Assembly (NCBI GenBank): GCA_016866915.1
Contig: VGKR01000030.1
Location: 1-5,273 of the forward strand
Reading direction: 5' to 3'
DNA: 5,273 nt
Source: Candidatus Pacearchaeota archaeon
GTDB taxonomy: Archaea > Nanobdellota > Nanobdellia > Pacearchaeales > GW2011-AR1
Shown one piece after another: positions 1-4,708 of this stretch; position 1 is the first letter of the stretch, and every line of letters starts with the position of its first letter. The position numbers were made by a program, and so were the translations under genes. The notes below the pieces were generated by a model. That model saw nothing but the letters and a program-made list of their open reading frames with translations, was not told the DNA's origin and did no database searches.

Positions 1-268
1 AAGAGCTGCAAGTATTTTGAGGCAGGTTTACAAAAAAGGAATTTTAGGTGTTAGTCGGCTTAGAACAAGATATGGAAACAAGAAAAAAAGAGGAGCAAGA
101 CCTGAAGAATTTCGAAAATCAGGAGGAAAAATAGTAAGAGTGATTCTACAACAATCTGACAAAGCTGGTTTTACAGAAATAGTCAAGGGCATCAGGGGAG
201 TTAGAGGAAAAAAACCTGGAAGACAATTAACTGAAAAAGGTAAAAAATTTTTGGAGAGTTTAAAATAA
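1..268 (+). CDS. rps19e: Small ribosomal subunit protein eS19 (S19e), 5'-truncated
   Basis: This is the C-terminal part of archaeal ribosomal protein eS19, a 30S subunit protein shared by archaea and eukaryotes. The reading frame is open from the left edge. The first full codon is at position 2 and reads Arg-Ala-Ala-Ser-Ile-Leu, joining the family motif around 'ILRQVYKKG', so the TTG at 17 is internal and the true start lies outside the window. 88 residues are visible of about 150 usual for the family. Family hallmarks in order are 'GVSRLRTRYG', 'ARPEEFRKSGGKIVR', 'ILQQSDKAGF' and the terminal 'GRQLTEKGKKFLE'. The TAA stop is 1 nt before the eL39 start, so the two are surely co-transcribed. 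In many archaea a PDCD5-like gene sits between these two genes; it is absent here. Confidence 0.95.
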   Translation, partial: RAASILRQVYKKGILGVSRLRTRYGNKKKRGARPEEFRKSGGKIVRVILQQSDKAGFTEIVKGIRGVRGKKPGRQLTEKGKKFLESLK

Positions 269-269
269 G

Positions 270-473
270 ATGGGAATAAAAAATTCAAATAAAAAATCAA
301 AACTTGCAAAAAAAGGACGGCAGACTAAGTGGGCTCCTGTGTGGGCTGTGTTGAGAAAATACGGTCTTGGAAAAAGAATTCATCCTTCTGCTTTGACACG
401 ACATAGAAGATCTTGGAAAAGAACAAAACTTCACATTAAACCAAGAAAACAAAGAAAATCTCATTTCGGATAA
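270..473 (+). CDS. rpl39e: Large ribosomal subunit protein eL39 (L39e)
   Basis: eL39 is a tiny basic 50S protein lining the peptide exit tunnel. The 67-residue product starts MGIKNSNKKSKLAKKGRQ and carries the family pattern: a Lys-rich N-terminus, 'PVWAVLRK' in the middle (family: P-x-W-x-x-x-K), and 'RHRRSWKRTKL' near the end (family: RRHWRRTKL). It is longer than the usual ~51 residues, with a few extra residues before the RHRRSW block and a basic tail of about 13 residues (IKPRKQRKSHFG) after it. The ATG is 1 nt after the eS19 stop. A GGAG about 12 nt upstream, inside the eS19 gene, is too distant to be a convincing ribosome binding site. The eL31 gene follows 6 nt downstream, as in the conserved archaeal eL39-eL31 pair. 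Confidence 0.93.
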   Translation: MGIKNSNKKSKLAKKGRQTKWAPVWAVLRKYGLGKRIHPSALTRHRRSWKRTKLHIKPRKQRKSHFG

Positions 474-479
474 TAAAAA

Positions 480-1049
480 ATGACTGAAAAAATAAAAACT
501 CCTATTGAAGAAAAAGAATACATAATTCCATTAAGAAAAAGTTGCGAAAAAGTTCCTAGATACAAAAAAGCGAATAAAGCAATTAGAACAATAAAGGAAT
601 TTTTAGTTCGACACATGAAAATTAGAGACCGGGATTTGAATAAAATAAGATTGGATAGATATGTTAATGAATTTGTTTGGGCAAGGGGTATAAGAAAACC
701 GCCAATCAGAATCAAAGTTAGAGCATTTAAAGAAGGAGATATTGTTAAAGTAGAGCTTTCTGAATTGCCTGAAAAACTTAAATTCAAAAAATTAAGAGAA
801 GAAAGAAAAGAACAAAAATTAACTGCAATTCACAAGAAGAAAAAAGCTGAAGAAAAAGAAACTGAAGCAGAGAAAAAGCCAGAAGAAACTGAAGAGGAAA
901 AGGAAAAGAAAAAAGAAGCTGAAGAAAAAAAGTCAGCTGTTGTGGAAACAGGCATAAAAGAAGCTAAAGAAATTGCGAGAAGAACCAAGAGTCAGACAAA
1001 AATACAAAAACAACCTAAGCATCAGAAACGAATGACTCTGCAGAAATAA
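480..1049 (+). CDS. rpl31e: Large ribosomal subunit protein eL31 (L31e) with long charged C-terminal tail
   Basis: eL31 is a 50S protein near the polypeptide exit. Residues ~12-100 form the family core: 'YIIPLRK', 'VPRYKKANKAIRTIKEF', 'RHMKI', 'VNEFVWARGIRKPP' and 'IRIKVRAFKEGDIVKVELSELP'. The archaeal protein is usually 80-100 residues; this one has 189. The extra ~85 residues (about 800-1046) are dominated by Lys and Glu, with AEEK/EEKEK-like tracts that could form a charged single helix or coiled coil, and end in a strongly basic stretch rich in Lys, Gln and Arg. The start is the ATG 6 nt after the eL39 stop, with no Shine-Dalgarno sequence. It is the last gene of the ribosomal operon; the next gene is convergent, 13 bp away. 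In many archaea eIF6 follows, but not here. Confidence 0.94.
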   Translation: MTEKIKTPIEEKEYIIPLRKSCEKVPRYKKANKAIRTIKEFLVRHMKIRDRDLNKIRLDRYVNEFVWARGIRKPPIRIKVRAFKEGDIVKVELSELPEKLKFKKLREERKEQKLTAIHKKKKAEEKETEAEKKPEETEEEKEKKKEAEEKKSAVVETGIKEAKEIARRTKSQTKIQKQPKHQKRMTLQK

Positions 1050-1062
1050 TTCTAAAATTAAT

Positions 1063-1668
1063 TTATTGACCCATTCCTCTTTCTATTTTATCCACATACT
1101 CTCTTGTTTCCCCAGACATTCTGCTTATATTCCAATTTCTACTTGAAAGACGCGATGGGCCGCCATTATAAGATGCCATTATCTTTCTTCTTTTTTCTTC
1201 ATTACTAAGAGTATTCCATTTCGGATGTTTTAATTCGCAATAATCATTAATCCATAAAAGATATTTCAAGCCAACACGTATGTTTGCCTGCGGATCAAAA
1301 ACATGCTGGTGATAATTTAATTCTTTTTCAACTTCCCTCCATGCACCATATGTAATCTGCATTAATCCCCGCGCACCTTTTTTGCTTATTGCTTTTGCAT
1401 TATCTGTAGATTCAATTCTTATAGCTTCTCGAATAAATTCTCGATTTATATATTCAGGAATTTCTTCAAATCCCCCATAAACCTCATCCACAAGAGAGTA
1501 AAGTTCATCTCGATTCTCTAATTTAATCGGTTCTTCTATTTTTATTTCAGGCTCTAGAGTTATTTTTTCTAAAGAGGGGAGTATTCCTGAGCGAATATTA
1601 AATGAAGAGCATACACTCCAGGCTAGTAATGAAGCTAAGGTATTTTTCAAAATCTTTTTTTTGTTCAT
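1063..1668 (-). CDS. Secreted lysozyme-like lytic transglycosylase (SLT domain)
   Basis: The 201-residue protein has a C-terminal SLT/goose-lysozyme-like fold (residues ~70-197). Family members cleave the MurNAc-GlcNAc bond of peptidoglycan. All signature motifs are present: catalytic Glu86 in 'RIEST', 'GARGLMQIT' (98-106), 'NIRVGLKYL' (129-137) and 'ASYNGGP' (165-171). The N-terminus is Lys-rich (MNKKKILKN) followed by a short hydrophobic segment (~10-24), which looks like a signal peptide or membrane anchor. Cys20 is not in a good lipobox. Residues ~30-65 are an acidic linker. The start ATG has only an A-rich run upstream, with no Shine-Dalgarno sequence. The gene is convergent with the eL31 gene and separated by 100 bp from ogg, so it is probably its own transcription unit. 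An archaeon should lack murein, so the substrate is uncertain; bacterial neighbours, host material or another glycan are possibilities. Domain assignment is firm; role is inference. Confidence 0.88.
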   Translation of the reverse strand: MNKKKILKNTLASLLAWSVCSSFNIRSGILPSLEKITLEPEIKIEEPIKLENRDELYSLVDEVYGGFEEIPEYINREFIREAIRIESTDNAKAISKKGARGLMQITYGAWREVEKELNYHQHVFDPQANIRVGLKYLLWINDYCELKHPKWNTLSNEEKRRKIMASYNGGPSRLSSRNWNISRMSGETREYVDKIERGMGQ

Positions 1669-1721
1669 TTTTTATTTTTTATGAAATTTTAATTTGAGTG
1701 GAGAAATCTCTTTTCTGTTAG

Positions 1722-1729
1722 TTTATAAA
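1722..1729 (-). promoter_or_regulatory. Possible TATA box for the transglycosylase gene
   Basis: The 100-bp gap between ogg and the transglycosylase gene contains the palindromic octamer TTTATAAA, preceded on the minus strand by AATAAAAT. A start site ~25 nt downstream would give a leader of roughly 30 nt, unlike the leaderless arrangement of other genes here. A weaker A/T-rich stretch near 1685-1695 could instead serve a leaderless transcript. Nothing else was seen in this gap. Confidence 0.3.
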
Positions 1730-1768
1730 TTTTATTAACTACTTGAAAGATTAGAGCAGGATAAATTC

Positions 1769-2374
1769 TTATTTTAAAATTTTTCCTGTCTCAAGATACC
1801 ATAGATATAGATCCATTTCTCCAAGACTTAGATTAACTTCTTTAGCGAGGTTTTTAAGCTTTTCCTCAATTTCCAAATAAGTCTTTTTTGAGAGATTTTT
1901 TGGTTTTTGGATTAAATTATTTTTTGAAAGAACATCTAAAATGTGGAAATCTATAATAGCATAATTTCTAAAACCAATATTTCTCAAAAAATGAGATGCT
2001 TCTTTTAATCCAATTCCCTTAATGTTTTTGACAAGTTGCTCGCGAATATCTTTAGCATTTAAATCTATATTTCCAAAAGAGGTTCTTGCATCAAAAATAT
2101 ATCTTGCTCTAATTTTATGAAATCTATAAACTTCTTTTAATTTCTGCTCAATGTCTTGGAGTGTTCCTATAAAAATAATATCTCCAAGATGATTAATTGT
2201 TTTTATTCCCAGTTCTGCACTTGTTCCTGCTGTAAGAATGCAAAAGCACAATTCTCTAAAAATTTCTTTTTTGCCTTTAGTTCGAATTGATTCAAATTCT
2301 TTCATTCTTTTTTTAATTAATTGCGCTATTGGCTCTTTCTTAAGCTGTTCAATGCAAGAAATAAGGGATTTCAT
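1769..2374 (-). CDS. ogg: Archaeal 8-oxoguanine DNA glycosylase/AP lyase, Ogg2 type
   Basis: This 201-residue HhH-GPD enzyme belongs to the Ogg2 family (Methanocaldococcus jannaschii Ogg type), which excises 8-oxoguanine and cleaves the abasic site by beta-elimination. The match runs nearly end to end: 'ELCFCILTAGTSAELGIKTI' (41-60), helix-hairpin-helix 'IKGIGLKEASHFLRNIG' (118-134) with catalytic Lys124, 'AIIDFHIL' (139-146) with catalytic Asp142, and 'EVNLSLGEMDLYLWYLETG' near the end. Lys-to-Asp spacing (18 residues) equals that of M. jannaschii Ogg (Lys129/Asp147, from memory). The protein ends in Lys201; a C-terminal lysine is a known 8-oxoG recognition feature of Ogg2. There is no Fe-S cluster motif, as expected for Ogg2. 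The start is fixed by an ATGA overlap with the nth stop, so the two are co-transcribed and probably translationally coupled. Confidence 0.93.
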   Translation of the reverse strand: MKSLISCIEQLKKEPIAQLIKKRMKEFESIRTKGKKEIFRELCFCILTAGTSAELGIKTINHLGDIIFIGTLQDIEQKLKEVYRFHKIRARYIFDARTSFGNIDLNAKDIREQLVKNIKGIGLKEASHFLRNIGFRNYAIIDFHILDVLSKNNLIQKPKNLSKKTYLEIEEKLKNLAKEVNLSLGEMDLYLWYLETGKILK

Positions 2375-2976
2375 TTTATTTTTCTTATTTTCTCTAAAAT
2401 TTCATTTTTTAATTTTCTACTTGTATATGTTTTTCCAAATGTGACGAGAATTGAATTTAATTGTTTCCAGTATTTTTTAGGAAATAACTTTTTTAGGTCT
2501 TTTTCAATTTCAGCAGGTTTCTTAGAATTAGACCATTTTAATTTTTGAGCTATATGTCCTACATGTGTATCAACACCAATTGCATTCTTTCCGATCTCTG
2601 ATAAAAAAACATTTGCTGTTTTTCTTCCAACTCCGGGAAGTTGAATTAATTGCTCAAAATTTAAGGGTATTTTTCCAACATATTCTTTTTCGATTTTTTT
2701 CGCGCAAGCGAGAATATTTTTTGATTTATTTTTATAAAAATTTACAGATTTTATTATTCTTTGAATTTTTCTTAGCTGAGCATTTGCAAGGGATTTAGTT
2801 GTTGGATAAATCTTAAACAATTTTTCAGATGTAGGTATTGTTATCTCATCTCTTGTTCTTGCAGAGAGAATTGTAGAAAAAAGGATTTCATAATTATTTT
2901 TCCAGTCTTCAGCTGCAAGTCGCATAGGTTTTCCCAATTTTTTAAGTTGTGCAAGTTGTTTCAGATTTCTTTTCAT
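2371..2976 (-). CDS. nth: Endonuclease III-like DNA glycosylase/AP lyase lacking the Fe-S cluster motif
   Basis: Nth removes oxidised pyrimidines from DNA and nicks the abasic site. The 201-residue product shows 'TILSARTRDE' (36-44; E. coli has LSAQTTD), the helix-hairpin-helix 'LPGVGRKTANVFLSEIG' (113-129) with catalytic Lys119, and 'GVDTHVGHIAQKL' with catalytic Asp136. In E. coli Nth the C-terminus binds a [4Fe-4S] cluster through four cysteines (C-x6-C-x2-C-x5-C). Here that region reads 'FGKTYTSRKLKNEILEKIRK' and stops. Thr185 occupies the first Cys position and the other three are gone; the only Cys in the protein is Cys91. The ATG at 2976 is chosen as start; an in-frame TTG two codons upstream (2982) would add Met-Asn. 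The gene is first in an nth-ogg unit with a 4-nt overlap and diverges from alkD. Confidence 0.92.
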   Translation of the reverse strand: MKRNLKQLAQLKKLGKPMRLAAEDWKNNYEILFSTILSARTRDEITIPTSEKLFKIYPTTKSLANAQLRKIQRIIKSVNFYKNKSKNILACAKKIEKEYVGKIPLNFEQLIQLPGVGRKTANVFLSEIGKNAIGVDTHVGHIAQKLKWSNSKKPAEIEKDLKKLFPKKYWKQLNSILVTFGKTYTSRKLKNEILEKIRKIK

Positions 2977-2997
2977 ATTCAATGTCAGAATAGGATA

Positions 2998-3005
2998 CTT
3001 TAAAT
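2998..3005 (-). promoter_or_regulatory. Putative TATA box of the nth-ogg operon
   Basis: On the minus strand the octamer ATTTAAAG begins 29 nt upstream of the nth ATG, the same distance as the boxes of alkD, cbf5 and trmY, which would give a leaderless transcript. A second candidate, TATAAAAA (3012 to 3005, minus strand), lies 7 nt further up and would suit a short leader or the TTG start. The match to an archaeal box is weaker than for the other genes. Confidence 0.4.
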
Positions 3006-3012
3006 TTTTATA
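3005..3012 (+). promoter_or_regulatory. Putative TATA box of alkD (shared divergent promoter region)
   Basis: TTTTTATA begins 29 nt upstream of the alkD ATG, fitting an archaeal TATA box of a leaderless mRNA. It abuts, and shares a base with, the candidate box of the divergent nth-ogg operon. The whole 57-bp intergenic region must hold both promoters. No Shine-Dalgarno sequence precedes the alkD ATG. Confidence 0.5.
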
Positions 3013-3033
3013 CTCTTTGTTTTTTTAGAAAAG

Positions 3034-3744
3034 ATGATAAATGACATAATAAAGGAATTAAATTCATTAGCAAATCCTGAAAAAGCAAAAATTCTTCAAA
3101 GATTCTTTAAAACAGGAAAGGGGCAATATGGAGAAGGTGATGTTTTCCGGGGAATAACTTCTCCAAGTCAAAGAAAAATTGCTAAAAAATATTATTCTCT
3201 TCTTTCTTTAGAGGATATTCAAAATCTATTGAATAGTAAAATTCATGAGCATCGTCAAACAGCTTTGTTTATTTTATGTGAGAAATATAAAAGAGCAAAG
3301 AAGAATAAAATTTTGAAAAGAAAAATTTATGAATTTTATTTAAAAAATCTCTCAAGAATAAATAATTGGGATTTAGTTGATTGTTCTGCTCCGCATATTA
3401 TAGGGAATTTTGCATTAAAAGAGGGTGAGAATATTCTAAGATTTTTAGCAAAATCAGAAAATATGTGGGAAAGGAGAATTGCAATGGTTTCAACTTATTC
3501 TTTTATAAGAAAAAGAAATTTTGGAGAAGCTCTTTTTATTGCAGATGCATTGATTAACGATGATTCTGAATTAGTGCAAAAAGCAGTTGGTTGGATGCTT
3601 AGAGAAATTGGAAAAAGAAATCTTTCTAGTTTAGAGCTTTTTTTATCGACAAGGTACAAAAAAATGCCAAGAATTATGCTTAGATATGCAATTGAAAAAT
3701 TTCCAGAAGAAAAAAGAAAAAGATACCTCAAAGGAGAGATATGA
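3034..3744 (+). CDS. alkD: AlkD-type DNA alkylation repair glycosylase (HEAT-like repeats)
   Basis: AlkD enzymes excise N3- and N7-alkylated purines from DNA using an all-helical HEAT-like repeat fold that traps the damaged base without flipping it into a pocket. The 236-residue length is typical. Recognisable signatures are 'GDVFRGITSPSQRKIAKKYY' (35-54), 'INNWDLVDCSAPHIIG' (109-124) with Trp112 and Asp116, 'WERRIAMVST' (145-154) with Arg147/Arg148, 'QKAVGWMLREIGKR' (182-195) with Trp187, and 'MPRIMLRYAIEKFP' (211-224). These correspond to the DNA-contacting and catalytic residues of Bacillus cereus AlkD (Trp109, Asp113, Arg148, Trp187, from memory), so the enzyme should be active. It is divergent from nth-ogg and separated by 57 bp, completing a cluster of three glycosylases. 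AlkD is best known from bacteria, so horizontal transfer is possible but not shown here. Confidence 0.92.
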   Translation: MINDIIKELNSLANPEKAKILQRFFKTGKGQYGEGDVFRGITSPSQRKIAKKYYSLLSLEDIQNLLNSKIHEHRQTALFILCEKYKRAKKNKILKRKIYEFYLKNLSRINNWDLVDCSAPHIIGNFALKEGENILRFLAKSENMWERRIAMVSTYSFIRKRNFGEALFIADALINDDSELVQKAVGWMLREIGKRNLSSLELFLSTRYKKMPRIMLRYAIEKFPEEKRKRYLKGEI

Positions 3745-3759
3745 AAATTTTCAAGTAAA

Positions 3760-3767
3760 TTTAAATA
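3760..3767 (+). promoter_or_regulatory. Putative TATA box of cbf5
   Basis: TTTAAATA, preceded by the purine-rich AAGTAAA-like stretch expected of a BRE element, begins 29 nt upstream of the cbf5 ATG in the 44-bp gap after alkD. The spacing predicts a leaderless transcript. There is no Shine-Dalgarno sequence before the ATG; a small palindrome AGAATTCT lies directly in front of it. Confidence 0.55.
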
Positions 3768-3788
3768 AAATACTTTCCTGAGAATTCT

Positions 3789-4670
3789 ATGAATCTTGAT
3801 AAAATAAAGCAGAGCAAGAGTATTTCAGAGCTTCTTGAATTCAGCATTATAAACATTGACAAGCCTTCTGGACCTACAAGTTTTGATATCTCTGATTTTG
3901 TCAGAAAGACGTTAAATGTCAGAAAAACAAGTCATTTTGGAACACTTGATCCAAAAGTCACAGGTGTGCTTCCAATTGCAATAAATAGAGGATGTAAGTT
4001 AACTGGTTTTTTTCTTGGAGAAGATAAAGAGTATGTTGGAATAATGAAAATTCATGGAGAGCTTTCTCTAAAAGAGATTAAAAATAAGATAAAAGAAAAA
4101 TTTATGGGAAAAATAATGCAACTGCCTCCAAAAAAATCAAGAGTTAAGAGGCAAGAGCGTGAAAGAGAGATAAAAGACTTTGAAATAATTGAGGGAGAAG
4201 GAAATAATATTCTGTTTCGTGTTGCTTGCCAAGGTGGAACTTATGTAAGGAAATTAGTCTATGATTTAGGGAAATCTCTTGGAATTGGAGCTCACATGTT
4301 AGAACTTAGAAGAATACGAGCTGGAATTTTTAGAGAAAAAGACAAGAAATATCCTTCTGTAAATCTTTATGATTTTGAAAAAGCTGTTGAAGAATATGAA
4401 AAAGGAAATGAAAAAACTCTGAGGAATATTTTAATTTCTGGTGAAATTATCACAGAGCTGTATCCTGTTGTTCAGATAAAAAAGGAATTTGAAAATAAAA
4501 TTCTAAGAGGTTGCCCGATATATTCCGAGCATCTTGAAAAAAAGAAAGATGAAAAAATTACCAGCAGATTTTGCGCTTTTTCTAAAGAAAAATTTCTTGG
4601 AATATATCATGTCGTAAAAGAAAACGGCATCTTTGCTCGGCCTGAATTTGTTTTTCAACCGTGTAATTAG
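3789..4670 (+). CDS. cbf5: Cbf5 / archaeal TruB-type RNA pseudouridine synthase
   Basis: Cbf5 (dyskerin homologue) is the catalytic subunit of H/ACA guide ribonucleoproteins with Nop10, L7Ae and Gar1. In archaea it can also make tRNA Psi55 without a guide RNA. The 293-residue product shows 'INIDKPSGPTSFDI' (21-34), the catalytic loop 'HFGTLDPKVTGVLPIA' (49-64) with catalytic Asp54, 'EYVGIMKIHG' (81-90), 'QLPPKKSRVKRQER' (111-124, the PPxxSxVKR motif separating Cbf5 from bacterial TruB), 'CQGGTYVRKLVYDLG' (147-161) and 'GAHMLELRRIRAG' (167-179). A C-terminal PUA domain spans about 224-293 ('GIYHVVKENGIFARPEFVF'). It is ~40 residues shorter than Pyrococcus Cbf5, partly because its N-terminal extension is short. 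trmY, another T-loop modification gene, follows 38 bp downstream. The TATA box 29 nt before the ATG supports this start. Confidence 0.94.
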   Translation: MNLDKIKQSKSISELLEFSIINIDKPSGPTSFDISDFVRKTLNVRKTSHFGTLDPKVTGVLPIAINRGCKLTGFFLGEDKEYVGIMKIHGELSLKEIKNKIKEKFMGKIMQLPPKKSRVKRQEREREIKDFEIIEGEGNNILFRVACQGGTYVRKLVYDLGKSLGIGAHMLELRRIRAGIFREKDKKYPSVNLYDFEKAVEEYEKGNEKTLRNILISGEIITELYPVVQIKKEFENKILRGCPIYSEHLEKKKDEKITSRFCAFSKEKFLGIYHVVKENGIFARPEFVFQPCN

Positions 4671-4679
4671 TAAGAAAAA

Positions 4680-4687
4680 TTTAATAA
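4680..4687 (+). promoter_or_regulatory. Putative TATA box of trmY
   Basis: TTTAATAA, preceded by the purine run AAGAAAAA, begins 29 nt upstream of the trmY ATG inside the 38-bp gap after cbf5. The position predicts a leaderless transcript and suggests that trmY can be transcribed independently of cbf5, although read-through is not excluded. Confidence 0.5.
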
Positions 4688-4708
4688 GCAAATTTATTTG
4701 GCATATTC

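Noticed and set aside
28..309. Minus-strand open frame of 93 codons across eS19/eL39
   Set aside because: It lies entirely opposite well-identified ribosomal protein genes and has no family signature; it is a shadow frame. The other opposite-strand frames (461-787, 2238-2444, 2321-2548, 2565-2798, 3495-3731, 4503-4691) were rejected for the same reason.
960..1062. Possible frameshift near the end of eL31, where the composition changes from Glu/Lys to Lys/Gln/Arg
   Set aside because: The alternative frames stop quickly and show no recognisable family sequence; basic ends are plausible for ribosomal protein tails.
1055..1064. Palindrome AAATTAATTT between the convergent eL31 and transglycosylase genes as a terminator
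   Set aside because: It is a short all-A/T palindrome with no GC stem, expected by chance in this sequence; no poly-T run sits at a diagnostic place.
2977..2982. TTG start for nth two codons upstream of the ATG
   Set aside because: The ATG at 2976 is a stronger start codon and fits the 29-nt TATA spacing; the TTG remains possible with the upstream TATAAAAA box.
3741..3758. ATG overlapping the alkD stop (ATGA), with GGAGAG just upstream and a five-codon reading frame before TAA
   Set aside because: The spacing from GGAGAG to ATG is only 2 nt, the product would be five residues, and the region is better explained as the alkD end plus the cbf5 promoter.
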